This document shows, piece by piece, positions 19,265 through 28,567 of a stretch of 64,000 bases of DNA (position 1 is the stretch's first letter; the number at the start of each line of letters is the position of its first letter). The notes beneath the pieces were generated by a model, which made no database searches, was not told the origin of the DNA, and saw only the letters and a list, made by a program, of their open reading frames with translations. The translations under genes and the position numbers were made by a program. Source of the stretch: Flavobacteriales bacterium UBA2104 (GTDB lineage: Bacteria; Bacteroidota; Bacteroidia; Flavobacteriales_D; Crocinitomicaceae); the NCBI GenBank assembly GCA_002331485.1, contig DCYS01000012.1, positions 1 through 64,000 of the forward strand. The letters run 5' to 3'.

Positions 19265-19456
19265 TCTTATTGCATTGTAGTTCTTACAAAGATGTCCATT
19301 GTAATCCCATACCTATTATAGACCGCTGTTAATTTATGTTAATCACACAGTTAGATTAGAATCATCACATTTTGATGAATTCTCAACAATTTGTTGGTTT
19401 AATTTTTTTTGTATTTTTATGCACCTGATAAGGAATTAATCACCAAATCGAAACCG

Positions 19457-19831
19457 ATGAATTACGCGAACGAGAATAGAAAGTGTTTAGAGTGTGGGGC
19501 GCAATTAAACGGAAGAAAAGACCAAAAATTCTGTAGTGATTACTGCAGAAATTCTTACAACAACAAGTTAAACGAAGACGCAAATAACTACATGCGTCGT
19601 ATCAACAACATCTTACGAAAGAATCGTCGTATAATGGATCGATTGAATCCCGAAGGTAAAACGACAGTTGATGCCATCACTCTAGCAGAAGAAGGGTTTA
19701 ATTTTCACTATTTCACAAATATCTATACCACAAAAAAAGGAAGTGAATACGTTTTCTGCTATGACCGTGGTTACTTGAAGCTAGATAACAATCAATACAT
19801 GCTTGTCCATAAGCAAGACTACGTTAAATAA
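19457..19831 (+). CDS. Small zinc-ribbon protein
   Basis: 124 residues from the ATG at 19457; an upstream in-frame start at 19409 would add residues that do not look conserved. Near the N-terminus is a Cys4 zinc ribbon (CLECGAQL ... KFCSDYCRNSYN, residues about 9-32), followed by a basic helix (YMRRINNILRKNRRIMDRL) and a C-terminal domain ending YVFCYDRGYLKLDNNQYMLV. This small protein type is common in Bacteroidota, where it is annotated only as a zinc-ribbon or DUF2116-like protein. The basic helix next to the ribbon suggests nucleic-acid binding, but nothing in the context says which target. It is convergent with the TonB receptor gene, three bases away. Confidence 0.7.
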   Translation: MNYANENRKCLECGAQLNGRKDQKFCSDYCRNSYNNKLNEDANNYMRRINNILRKNRRIMDRLNPEGKTTVDAITLAEEGFNFHYFTNIYTTKKGSEYVFCYDRGYLKLDNNQYMLVHKQDYVK

Positions 19832-19834
19832 ACC

Positions 19835-22261
19835 CTATTTGGTAAACTTATATTGAAGTGTGATGTAAGGATTGATCCCGTCAGATGGCAATATACCAGG
19901 ACCGGGATACCCAGTAGCTCTTCTTGTAAAATACTTTTGATTTGTAAAGTTGTTCACCCCGAATTCGATCTGAAAGTGCTTCTTAAATCGATACTTTCCA
20001 GAAAAATCAAATACGTGATATGCAGGAACCAATCCGATCACTGCATCTCCTGAAGGTTCTACAGCATTGGAAGCATCAGAAAATTGCTCGGAATTATAAT
20101 TGAATTGGAACTTGATCTCCCATCTATCTTTACCGAATGTTAAACCTGATCGAAACATGTACGAACTCACATACTCCACTTTATTACCAACATAATTAGG
20201 TTCTTTTGAGGTAATGTAATTTGCATTTATATAAGATGCATTCACAAATGTCTTTAACTGCCAAGATCCATCCACACCTGTCAACTTGATCCAATCAAGT
20301 TCTGAAAAAGCTTCCAGACCATAATTTTGAGCATCTCCAATATTCGTTCGTTGTTTACGAATAGAGTTTGGTAAAGGTGCTAGCCCGATCTTGTCTCCAT
20401 AAAAAATATAAAATGCGGAAAGATCATATATCAAATAGTCCTTGACCAAACCTCTAAAACCAACTTCTCCCGTAAATCCATATTCATCACGAATATTTGT
20501 ATCCACCTGAATATTTGGATTGTTCACGCGAATATCTGTGAAGTTTATCGCTCTATAATTCTGAGTGAAATTCATGTAAGCTGTAGAACGTTTATTGACT
20601 TTGTATGCTGTCCCCAGGCCGAACAATGGAACTGTTCTAACCACTTCATTTGCATCTCTAACTGTCGTGGTTTGTATCGTATCGTTATTGATCGGGTGAA
20701 TACTATACTGCTTATAAAAACCTTCAGAACTACTCGCGATATGTTCAATTCGAGCTCCGAAATTTAATCTCCACTTCTCACCCAGGAATAAGATATTCTC
20801 TAAAAAGAAAGCAGCGTTCTGTGAAGGATATGTAAATGATGAGATCTCTAGATCATTAGGATTTAAAAAGCTAAAATCAGCGTCGTCTCCATAGGCGGCT
20901 TTACCTTGCTCTGTCTGAGTTTCCCCTTGGTATAGTCTTCCTCCGATCACCAATGCCCCTCGAATACCAGCTCTTTCACTAGTAGAAGAGCGCAGTTGAT
21001 ATTTCTTTAAGTAGCGAAGTTCCATTCCCATATTTTGGAAATCAGAATAGATCATTTCTCTTGCCCCACCATTATCTGTTTGTGTGACTTTACCCAGAAA
21101 ACCAAGTGATTTTCGGTCCGAGATCATACCAAATGCTCTGAAATTAAGCCTGCTGTTATTCTTAAACTCATAATTTGATGTGACGGCTAACAAATTCCAA
21201 TCGACTCCAAACCAATTTCGATCTCTAATACTCTGTCTCGGGTTTTCTTCGAATCCTAGGTCTGTTAAACCACCTGGTTGTTCAGACAAATAATTCATAT
21301 GGGTATATTCGATCCCAACCGTCCAGTTCTCATTCAGGTAATAACCGAATTCAGCGAATGCCTGATGCTGATAAAAAGAGCTATTCTCCCGATATCCATC
21401 TCCACGCTTATATAAGTGATAAGCCTGATAATACATGCGTTTATGCGAACCAGAGATCCTATTAAATGTGCTCAAATATCCATATCCTCCAACAGTATTC
21501 CGTGTTGTAAATTCGAATGGTGAATGCTCAACTGGATCTCGAATCACAAAATTCAATAATCCTCCGAACTGTGTTCCAAATTGAAGAGCGGCAGAACCGC
21601 GGACGATCTCAATGTTATCCAGCGCTTCTATGGGTGGTGTGTAGTAACTTTCTGGATATCCTAATGCGTCGGCACTGATGTCATAACCATTTTGACGTGT
21701 ATTAAAGTTCGCTGTTCTCTTCGGACTTAAACCTCTGCCCCCAATTCCTACTTGTATACCTGCTCCATCGTTTTCCCATATATTCAAACCAGGGATCTTG
21801 GCGTACATTTCTCTTGGATTACCTAAAGACTTCGCTCCATTTAATCCTTTCAATTTAATGATCGAATTCGTTCCATTGTTTAATCGAACTCCTTTAATTG
21901 GGGGAAGAAAACCAACGTTAAAATTCTCAAGTCTTTTTTGAATGATATCGACCTCTTCAATTTCCTGTGTTTTATAATCGAGCATGATCTCGATCGGCTT
22001 ACGAAGCAATTTTTCGTCGGTAATCACTATTACCGTATCGAACAATATCGATGTAAATTGGATACTATCTCCGATTTCGGTTTTTATTTTGAATTCACCA
22101 TATTGATCAGAACGGACTTTATCGTCCGATTTTAAGTTCCATACTTTAACAGCAGGCACAGGGTCTTTGTCACTGTCAACAAGCTTACCGACCAGCAAAT
22201 TTTGCTGACTTAACAAGCTAAAGCTCAGAACTATAAATAATATGGAAATTAATGTTTTCAA
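19835..22261 (-). CDS. TonB-dependent receptor of the imelysin/HTTM iron locus
   Basis: 808 residues: signal peptide (ends LLSQ), a regulatory-like domain at about 22-95, a plug (KRLENFNVGFLPPI ... IVRGSAALQFGTQFGGLLNFVIRD at about 115-245), then a barrel that resembles FecA-type siderophore receptors. The start is unusual: a TTG at 22261 overlapping the HTTM stop as TTGA, with an in-frame stop six bases upstream, so no earlier start is possible and translation probably depends on coupling. It is the last gene of a four-gene unit (DUF4856, imelysin, HTTM, receptor). The context points to uptake of iron or an iron chelate, which is inference. Confidence 0.9.
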   Translation of the reverse strand: MKTLISILFIVLSFSLLSQQNLLVGKLVDSDKDPVPAVKVWNLKSDDKVRSDQYGEFKIKTEIGDSIQFTSILFDTVIVITDEKLLRKPIEIMLDYKTQEIEEVDIIQKRLENFNVGFLPPIKGVRLNNGTNSIIKLKGLNGAKSLGNPREMYAKIPGLNIWENDGAGIQVGIGGRGLSPKRTANFNTRQNGYDISADALGYPESYYTPPIEALDNIEIVRGSAALQFGTQFGGLLNFVIRDPVEHSPFEFTTRNTVGGYGYLSTFNRISGSHKRMYYQAYHLYKRGDGYRENSSFYQHQAFAEFGYYLNENWTVGIEYTHMNYLSEQPGGLTDLGFEENPRQSIRDRNWFGVDWNLLAVTSNYEFKNNSRLNFRAFGMISDRKSLGFLGKVTQTDNGGAREMIYSDFQNMGMELRYLKKYQLRSSTSERAGIRGALVIGGRLYQGETQTEQGKAAYGDDADFSFLNPNDLEISSFTYPSQNAAFFLENILFLGEKWRLNFGARIEHIASSSEGFYKQYSIHPINNDTIQTTTVRDANEVVRTVPLFGLGTAYKVNKRSTAYMNFTQNYRAINFTDIRVNNPNIQVDTNIRDEYGFTGEVGFRGLVKDYLIYDLSAFYIFYGDKIGLAPLPNSIRKQRTNIGDAQNYGLEAFSELDWIKLTGVDGSWQLKTFVNASYINANYITSKEPNYVGNKVEYVSSYMFRSGLTFGKDRWEIKFQFNYNSEQFSDASNAVEPSGDAVIGLVPAYHVFDFSGKYRFKKHFQIEFGVNNFTNQKYFTRRATGYPGPGILPSDGINPYITLQYKFTK

Positions 22262-23655
22262 TCCTTAAAAGGTTCAATCCAGTTTCTATGTCTCAAATCA
22301 TATTTTAATGCCGTTAAATCGTGCTCTTTACTCACAAACAATTGTGATGGGCGACCATTTAAACTAACATATATTTCTGCCCTCACGGCAGGATCCTCAA
22401 AGGTAAAGCTTTGACCTTGATAGGTAACTGTTTTTCCTTTGTATTTATCATGAATTATATCAGCAAATTGAAGAATCATATCTGGTTGTGTCGCCATTTG
22501 GTCCTCTTGAGTTTCTGTTAGATAATCCAGGTTCTGAATTTCAGACATTCGACCTGTTGAGCGATCTTCAACATAAAAAGTTGCATAGCCTTCTTTATGC
22601 ATTAACATTACCCGCCATGAGAAACGGAATCCTTCTTCATTCCAGAACAAATTACCAGGATATAAAACATATCGAAATGGCACCACGATCTGAATAAAGA
22701 CATATGTCCCAATCAAAAACGTTATCATTTTGCGACTGAACGAGGAATATCTAAGTACCGAAGGATTGAACGGTGGTCTTGCAGAGAACGAACTAAAAAA
22801 TGATCGTAAAATATGAAGGATCTTTTCATGAAAATTGGCGCTAAAGAAGATCAACGTTGAAAATATCATAACCCAAGGAAAAACACCTATTGGGAATAAT
22901 AACCATGTTACAAAATGAAAAACAATGACCGCAACATATGCTATCGGTCTTGTTCGTTTTGACAATAAAAAGAAAACAATGAAAAGATCATAAATACACC
23001 CGAACCAACTAAAGAAATAAGCAACCCATTCTGCTTCAAGAAGACTTCCAAACAACGGAACATTATGATGAGCTTGAAGCCAGATCTTCAGAGGCAAGGC
23101 TTCAAATAACCAATCTGAGTTCAACTTAGCTATTCCAGCAAAAACGTAAACGACAGCTAATTGAAATTTGAGAATATTTATAGTCCAGGCCGGCGATCTT
23201 TTCCACCGAATCGATGGGCGAAGATAAGCGTCGATAGAAAACTGGCGGTTTGCAGGAACCCATATCATTAAAAAGCTCATCAGACTTACAAAATAGTAAT
23301 GATTCAGATAATTCGATTTGTCAAGTAACTCAACATAAGTAAAGGCAAGAAAATACGTGATCGCTGCAACTCGATATTTGAATCCGACTAAAATGAAAAG
23401 TGCCGCAACGATCATTAAAACGAACGGCAGATACATCCATTCACCCGATAAAGGTTTGATCCATTCAAAACCTAAATAACCAAAATAATGATCAGGTTCA
23501 ATGTAAAGAGAATTGACCCATCCTTTGGCTACAAAGCGTATAGAGCCATACAAGAGCAAAGCCCCAAAAATTATTCTGAAAATAATTAGAGGGGCTATAT
23601 TCACGCTCTTAAACAGCGCCTTTGATATGCCGTTTTTATTATGGCTAGTCACCAT
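22258..23655 (-). CDS. HTTM-domain membrane protein (vitamin K-dependent gamma-carboxylase-like)
   Basis: 465 residues. The first 300 hold several membrane helices and match the HTTM domain shared with vitamin K-dependent gamma-carboxylase. A diagnostic segment is visible: ELLDKSNYLNHYYFVSL, with Lys113 where the animal enzyme has its proposed catalytic base (LDKTxWNNHSYL). The last 120 residues (TFYVEDRSTGRMSEI ... HDLTALKYDLRHRNWIEPFK) form a soluble domain. The reaction in bacteria is not established. It overlaps the imelysin gene by 11 bases and the receptor gene by four, so it is firmly part of the iron-type operon. This context suggests a modification or redox role linked to outer-membrane uptake. 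Confidence 0.85.
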   Translation of the reverse strand: MVTSHNKNGISKALFKSVNIAPLIIFRIIFGALLLYGSIRFVAKGWVNSLYIEPDHYFGYLGFEWIKPLSGEWMYLPFVLMIVAALFILVGFKYRVAAITYFLAFTYVELLDKSNYLNHYYFVSLMSFLMIWVPANRQFSIDAYLRPSIRWKRSPAWTINILKFQLAVVYVFAGIAKLNSDWLFEALPLKIWLQAHHNVPLFGSLLEAEWVAYFFSWFGCIYDLFIVFFLLSKRTRPIAYVAVIVFHFVTWLLFPIGVFPWVMIFSTLIFFSANFHEKILHILRSFFSSFSARPPFNPSVLRYSSFSRKMITFLIGTYVFIQIVVPFRYVLYPGNLFWNEEGFRFSWRVMLMHKEGYATFYVEDRSTGRMSEIQNLDYLTETQEDQMATQPDMILQFADIIHDKYKGKTVTYQGQSFTFEDPAVRAEIYVSLNGRPSQLFVSKEHDLTALKYDLRHRNWIEPFKD

Positions 23656-24712
23656 CGTTGTCTTGATATGTGATCAACACTCCAAATGCTGAAGTCATAT
23701 CCGTTTTGATATTAACCACCTGTTGCTGAAGCTGCAGATATAAGTCGTTACATGCCTGAACATCTTCCTGCATTGCATTTTCAAACGTTGTAGAAAATCC
23801 ATCCACAGTCGAGATGATCTGTGAGAAGTTTCCGTCAATTGTGTTATTCAGTGATGAACGTTCCAGATGAAGAAGATAATCGTCACATCCTACTCCAGCT
23901 GCACCAGTTGAAAAGCTGTTTCCGTTGTAAACTTTTTGCAAAGCAACCATGCTTTCACGCAGTAGATCGAAAGAAATACCACTGTATCTCGCCTCGATAA
24001 ATTCAGGCATTTGGATATCCAAGCTCTGCTTTCCAAGTGGAATACCAACTTTGGCATTCTTTGCAAGTTCATAGTCACGATTAAACTCATTAATGAACAG
24101 AGAAAAACCAGAAGTAGAAGATGTTCCTGTTGATGTATTGAATGTTGCTTGATACGTTGACCATCCATTTACCACAACGTTCGTTTCGTTCACCATTTTA
24201 TTTACAACATCTGTTATATAAGCACTACAATTTGGATTCGACTGGATCGAATCTAATGCTCCCGCTCTGTAAAACAAATAATCAAGAGACGGAAGGCCTA
24301 TTGCATCGGCATTTGCAGCCGTACCCAGTGTATAAGAACCAGACGCTATATTCCCATTGATATCAGTTGTATCCACAGGGTAAGTTCCTGTTGCACTTTT
24401 GAATGCATTATCGCGAATCGGACCGAAATCAAAGATCTTCACTGTTTGCCAAGTCAAGTAAGCATTTTTCCATGCATCTCTTGCCGTTTCCAGATCTTGA
24501 GCAGAACTGTTTTGACTAAGATCAGCAACTGCTGTTGAAAGTACATTCAGATCTGATTCGAATTGATTCAGCGAAGGTACGATGATGTTCCCCGAAAGAT
24601 TCGATAACAATGCTGCTTTGTCAAAGTCTTCCGTATCATCATCGTCTTTTTTACACGATGACAATGCAACACCAAGTAAAGCAGTAATCCAAATTAGTTT
24701 GCTCCAATTCAT
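23645..24712 (-). CDS. Imelysin family lipoprotein
   Basis: 355 residues. A lipoprotein signal peptide (MNWSKLIWITALLGVALSSC) is followed by an acidic tether (KKDDDDTEDFD) and the all-helical imelysin domain (LVVPSLNQFE-like start, ARDAWKNAYLTWQTVKIFDFGPI, then GLPSLDYLFYRAG). The classical GxHxxE motif is replaced by GLPSLDYLFY, as in many Bacteroidota members, so peptidase activity is doubtful. Imelysin proteins (EfeO, IrpA, Algp7) bind iron or related ligands. Start ATG 24712 lies four bases after the DUF4856 stop. A role as a periplasmic-side or surface iron-binding partner of the TonB receptor is inferred from the operon. Confidence 0.9.
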   Translation of the reverse strand: MNWSKLIWITALLGVALSSCKKDDDDTEDFDKAALLSNLSGNIIVPSLNQFESDLNVLSTAVADLSQNSSAQDLETARDAWKNAYLTWQTVKIFDFGPIRDNAFKSATGTYPVDTTDINGNIASGSYTLGTAANADAIGLPSLDYLFYRAGALDSIQSNPNCSAYITDVVNKMVNETNVVVNGWSTYQATFNTSTGTSSTSGFSLFINEFNRDYELAKNAKVGIPLGKQSLDIQMPEFIEARYSGISFDLLRESMVALQKVYNGNSFSTGAAGVGCDDYLLHLERSSLNNTIDGNFSQIISTVDGFSTTFENAMQEDVQACNDLYLQLQQQVVNIKTDMTSAFGVLITYQDNDGD

Positions 24713-24716
24713 GGTT

Positions 24717-25862
24717 TTAGTATTTTGATTCGATTGTAGTTTTAATTCCGTTCAGATCACTGATCGTCATGTCCCAGAAATTTGTTTTAAACTGAGCCAT
24801 TAAAGCTGCATGCTCTGTTTGTGTCATTCTTCTTGTTTCTGTAGGAGCATATCTTAAGTTCCATGCAAATGCATAAGCTTCTGCCAATTCATGAAGATAC
24901 TGTGCATTGTCAGAACCAAATGCTGCAATTGCACCATCAATATAATCGATCGCTTGATAAGCTGAAATTTCTTCCCATTCAGTTCTTATCGCCTGAATTG
25001 CTTCATCTCTATCTGCTAGTACATCATTCGAGATAGCTGCACGTCCTTTAAGGAAGTTATCCATCATATCTGCATTACAGTTTAAGATTGGATCCTGGCT
25101 ATTACAATATTTACCCCAAAGATCAGAAGGAATGCTTGTAGGGAAATCTACATCGACTCCGAAGTAACCAAAAGCCTCGTCAAAGTGATGCTCCATAGCC
25201 GTATAGTACTTTCCATTAGCTGGGTCTTCAGCTGTTGTATTGTCTACATCCATCTTACCTGATCCGAAATAAACGTTCAACGCCTGATGCATGAACACTG
25301 CCCCCATCAATCCTTTTTCTATCAATTGAACATATTCTACACCGTTACCATTGAAAAAGTAAGTAGAACCTGATTGAGCTGTTAACGTTCCAGCCTGACC
25401 ATTCGAAGCTGTCATCGCGTTAGACTGGCTTGAAACCGCAAGACTATCCATCCATTCTTTAAATAGTGTTACATCAGCACTAAAACACTTATTCTCTAGT
25501 TGTTTAGTTGAAGAAAAAGAGAAATTCCCATTCCCGTTGTCTCCTACGTTAGCAAACATGTCCTTTAAAACCTGAGCAGAAACTGTTGTAGAGTTCCCTG
25601 TTTTCATTAATGTTGTCATCTCACGCAACTGGTTTAAACGATCCGTTTGACCTGTGTAACTTACAGTAGAGTTTCCATTTCCATCTTCAAATGCATATGT
25701 TGACGGTATGATATATGAATCATCATTGGCATATGTACAACTTCCATCGTCCTTATCAGCCTCTTCATTGTAATTAGACGCTTTTGGATCTGTACAACCT
25801 TCTTTCTTACAGGCAACTGCTCCCATTAGTAGTATTGATATGAATAACGTTTTCTTAAGCAT
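24717..25862 (-). CDS. DUF4856 lipoprotein (imelysin-like) with GCTDP module
   Basis: 381 residues, first gene of the iron-type operon. A lipoprotein signal (ILLMGAVAC) is followed by KKEGCTDPKASNYNE and DKDDGSCTYAND, nearly the same module as in the lipoprotein at 9529-10812. The main part is helical and fits DUF4856: LNQLREMTTLMKTGN, YVQLIEKGLMGAVFMHQAL, MEHHFDEAFGYFGVDVDFP and YLHELAEAYAFAWNLRY. DUF4856 proteins regularly accompany imelysins in Bacteroidota and are probably related to them; ligand unknown. The His-rich HHFDEAFGYFG segment is a candidate metal site. A promoter and an inverted repeat lie just upstream. Confidence 0.88.
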   Translation of the reverse strand: MLKKTLFISILLMGAVACKKEGCTDPKASNYNEEADKDDGSCTYANDDSYIIPSTYAFEDGNGNSTVSYTGQTDRLNQLREMTTLMKTGNSTTVSAQVLKDMFANVGDNGNGNFSFSSTKQLENKCFSADVTLFKEWMDSLAVSSQSNAMTASNGQAGTLTAQSGSTYFFNGNGVEYVQLIEKGLMGAVFMHQALNVYFGSGKMDVDNTTAEDPANGKYYTAMEHHFDEAFGYFGVDVDFPTSIPSDLWGKYCNSQDPILNCNADMMDNFLKGRAAISNDVLADRDEAIQAIRTEWEEISAYQAIDYIDGAIAAFGSDNAQYLHELAEAYAFAWNLRYAPTETRRMTQTEHAALMAQFKTNFWDMTISDLNGIKTTIESKY

Positions 25863-25888
25863 TTTTAATTCTATTAATTATTTGGGGA

Positions 25889-25937
25889 CAAAGTAACGGC
25901 AGGAACGCGCGTTTCACAATACCATAAATTAGGTATT
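25889..25937 (-). promoter_or_regulatory. Candidate promoter and operator of the DUF4856-imelysin-HTTM-receptor operon
   Basis: On the minus strand a TTACTTTG box (25889-25896, one mismatch to TAnnTTTG) is preceded by a TTG (25917-25919) at 20 bases. The inverted repeat AATACC-N8-GGTATT (25918-25937) overlaps the TTG element, the place expected for a repressor site. Iron control is a guess from the operon content; the repeat does not match the classical Fur box. Confidence 0.5.
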
Positions 25938-26058
25938 TTAGAATCATTTTAAATAAGGATGTCATAAATTGACGTTTCCTTATCATTTTCCTAAAAAATT
26001 TTACTTTCACGGAACATATGTTCTGATAAGGTGTTAAGAGACCTGAGCAACGAATTCT

Positions 26059-26451
26059 ATGGAAGACAAGGAAAAATATAACGAGTTAACTGCCGAGGAA
26101 AAAAGAGTTATTCTTCACAAAGGAACAGAACGACCTTTTACAGGAGATCTTTTAGACAATAAAGCTGAAGGGATATACGTATGCAAGCAATGTGAAGCTC
26201 CTCTCTACACATCTGAGTCTAAGTTTAACTCTATGTGTGGTTGGCCTTCATTTGATGATGAGATCGAAGGTGCTGTTGAGCGCGTTCCAGATCCTGACGG
26301 TCGAAGAACAGAAATCGTATGCGCGAACTGTAAAGGTCACTTAGGACATGTTTTTCTAGGTGAAGGATTCACTGTTAAAAACACGCGGCACTGTGTGAAC
26401 TCAGTTTCGATGAAGTTCTACTCTAAAGAGGAATGGGAACAACGTAAATAG
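26059..26451 (+). CDS. msrB: Peptide-methionine (R)-S-oxide reductase
   Basis: 130 residues, the normal length of a stand-alone MsrB. It reduces the R form of methionine sulfoxide in proteins. Zinc ligands are C42, C45, C88 and C91 (VCKQCEA, VCANCKG); the catalytic Cys is C112 in TRHCVNSVS; GWPSF and HLGHVF are family signatures. A second Cys (C60 in SMCGWPSF) is placed where many MsrBs have the resolving Cys. Cytoplasmic, as there is no signal peptide. It is divergent from the iron-type operon and convergent with the OmpA-family gene; it seems to be a single-gene unit. Confidence 0.97.
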   Translation: MEDKEKYNELTAEEKRVILHKGTERPFTGDLLDNKAEGIYVCKQCEAPLYTSESKFNSMCGWPSFDDEIEGAVERVPDPDGRRTEIVCANCKGHLGHVFLGEGFTVKNTRHCVNSVSMKFYSKEEWEQRK

Positions 26452-26463
26452 TCGTTCCTCACC

Positions 26464-28566
26464 TTAATTCTCTAAGATCTTAAACTCTGTTCGTCTGTTT
26501 TCCTGATGTGCATCTTCTATTTCAGCACGACGTTTCAATTTTGAAATTTCTGCATCTGAGTTTATCGGTTGTTCTTCACCGTAACCCGCATATTCCAAAC
26601 GGTCCTTACTGATTCCTTTACCTACAAGATAATCAACAACTGCTTTCGCACGATTTTTAGACAGTTCTTTATTGTATGCTGCCGAACCACGTGAATCTGT
26701 GTGTCCACTGATCTCGATCTTTAATGATGGATTATCATTCAATAATTTCGTCAGTCGCATCAACTCTTTTTCGGACTCATCACGCAACGTGTATTTGTTC
26801 AGGTCGAAGAAGATATTTCTTAAGACAATCGACTGGCCAACATCCACTTTTTTCAAGTCCACATTCTTTTCGACTTCTTTATACGCTTCATTTTGCTTTA
26901 CGTTGAAGTTTTCTGAATGGAATAAATAGCCTTCTGCTTTCACCGCAATTCCGTAATTCTTTCCACCCGGTAGAGAAACCAGGAATCGTCCTGTTTTGGC
27001 ATCTGATGTAAATTCAGCAACAACTTCGTTCGTTTCGTTGTCAACTAGCTCGATATTGGCTTTCAATGGTTCTTTCGTTTTATCATCGCGCACGATACCT
27101 TTTAAGATGGCCAATTGATCCTTAACCTCAACTTTTGGCTCAATCACTACAGCAGAACTTGGTGCTTCTGCATTAGCAAGGAGAAGGTCTTCTGCCATTA
27201 AGATCGGTTCTTTTTCATCCCCTAGCAATGTAACCTTATAAAGGTCTTTATCTCCAAAACCATCTTCACGGTAGGATGTCATGTATGCATCTCGTCCATT
27301 TGCCGCAACTAAGAAAAACACATCATCGTCTGGAGTATTTATCGGATAACCCATATTTTCCGCCTTTGACCATGATCCATCTTCTTGCAGTACCGATTTG
27401 AAAACGTCATACCCTCCCATCGTGTTATGACCTTTCGAGGAGAAGTATATTGTTTTACCATCAGGATGCACATAAATACCATCCTCATCATACTTTGTAT
27501 TTACTTCTTCTGGAAGTCGTTGTGGATCGATCCACTCTTCCTCTTCAGCGTCCCATTCAGCAACGTAAATATCTCGATCTTTTGGGTTTCCTCTCTTTTC
27601 CAATGGTCGCTCACTGATAAAGAATATTCTTTTACCATCAGAGGTATACCAGGCCGAAGCTTCGTGATAGTCACTATTTATTGGCTCATCGAACTTCTTT
27701 GGTTTTGACCACTCATTTCCTTCACGAACACTTTCATAAAGGTTACCATCTCCTTTGTCATCGATGTAAACAATCATTTTACTACCGTCCGGACTTAAAG
27801 CGACTGCAGCATCATGACCTTTAGTATTTACTGGATCACCAATATTTTTAGCTTTGATCCATGAATTTCCTTCAAACTTATTAGACGTATAAACATCTTC
27901 GAAATATTGATCGATCATTAGATCCTTTCCACCACCTAAAGTTGAAGGTCTTCTACTTGTAAAGTAGATCTCAGAGGCATCTGCTGTCATGATCATACCG
28001 TACTCAGGATATTCTGAATTGATCATTCCTCCCATGTTATCGATCCAGACACGTGTTGGGTCTTTAACCAGCTCTTTTCCAGATTTACATTCAAAGATCA
28101 GTTTGTTTACTTTCATCATATCCTGAAGCTGTTCCTTTGCATTCAATCTCTTTTTATGAGCCTCATAATGCTGAATTGCTTCGTCCCACTCTGATTTCAA
28201 ATGATGACCACGTCCAAGGTAATAGTGAATATCAACATGTTTATTTGGATTGAGCTTAAAAGACTTTTCAAAATACTCCAGTGACTTAAACTTCTCAGCA
28301 GTATTCATGTAACATAGTCCAAGTTGGAAATTTACGTGAGAACTCTTGTCATTAAAGTCATTTGCCTTTTTATATAATTCCAAAGCCTGTGCATATCGCG
28401 GGAAAGGGTTTGGGATCATCAGTTCATCGGCTTCTTCTAAATAATCCTCGGCTTCTTTATAGGCTTTTTTATTATCCTTAAAGTTCTTTTTGTCAAAAAC
28501 AACTTCCTTCTGCGCTAAAGCGGAAACGCTAAAACATAATATCGCTAGTACAATTATCTTCTTCAT
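26464..28566 (-). CDS. PorE-like TPR-PD40-OmpA envelope protein
   Basis: About 700 residues from the ATG at 28566; a TTG four codons earlier is unlikely. Domain order: signal peptide (ends SALAQ), TPR units (about 30-160), PD40/WD40-like beta-propeller (about 180-460, with FTSRRPSTLGGGKDLM and VALSPDGSKM), carboxypeptidase-regulatory domain (about 490-575, ILKGIVRDDKTKEPL), and an OmpA-like peptidoglycan-binding domain (about 585-690, ISGHTDSRGSAAYN, ELSKNRAKAVVDYLV). This is the architecture of PorE, a peptidoglycan-binding T9SS component, and of several paralogs in the same phylum, so the exact paralog is not certain. The gene follows a TPR gene with a two-base overlap zone and is probably co-transcribed with it. 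Confidence 0.87.
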   Translation of the reverse strand: MKKIIVLAILCFSVSALAQKEVVFDKKNFKDNKKAYKEAEDYLEEADELMIPNPFPRYAQALELYKKANDFNDKSSHVNFQLGLCYMNTAEKFKSLEYFEKSFKLNPNKHVDIHYYLGRGHHLKSEWDEAIQHYEAHKKRLNAKEQLQDMMKVNKLIFECKSGKELVKDPTRVWIDNMGGMINSEYPEYGMIMTADASEIYFTSRRPSTLGGGKDLMIDQYFEDVYTSNKFEGNSWIKAKNIGDPVNTKGHDAAVALSPDGSKMIVYIDDKGDGNLYESVREGNEWSKPKKFDEPINSDYHEASAWYTSDGKRIFFISERPLEKRGNPKDRDIYVAEWDAEEEEWIDPQRLPEEVNTKYDEDGIYVHPDGKTIYFSSKGHNTMGGYDVFKSVLQEDGSWSKAENMGYPINTPDDDVFFLVAANGRDAYMTSYREDGFGDKDLYKVTLLGDEKEPILMAEDLLLANAEAPSSAVVIEPKVEVKDQLAILKGIVRDDKTKEPLKANIELVDNETNEVVAEFTSDAKTGRFLVSLPGGKNYGIAVKAEGYLFHSENFNVKQNEAYKEVEKNVDLKKVDVGQSIVLRNIFFDLNKYTLRDESEKELMRLTKLLNDNPSLKIEISGHTDSRGSAAYNKELSKNRAKAVVDYLVGKGISKDRLEYAGYGEEQPINSDAEISKLKRRAEIEDAHQENRRTEFKILEN

Positions 28567-28567
28567 C

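Noticed and set aside
25918..25937. Classical Fur box
   Set aside because: The inverted repeat AATACC-N8-GGTATT does not match the GATAAT-type consensus; kept only as an unassigned operator.
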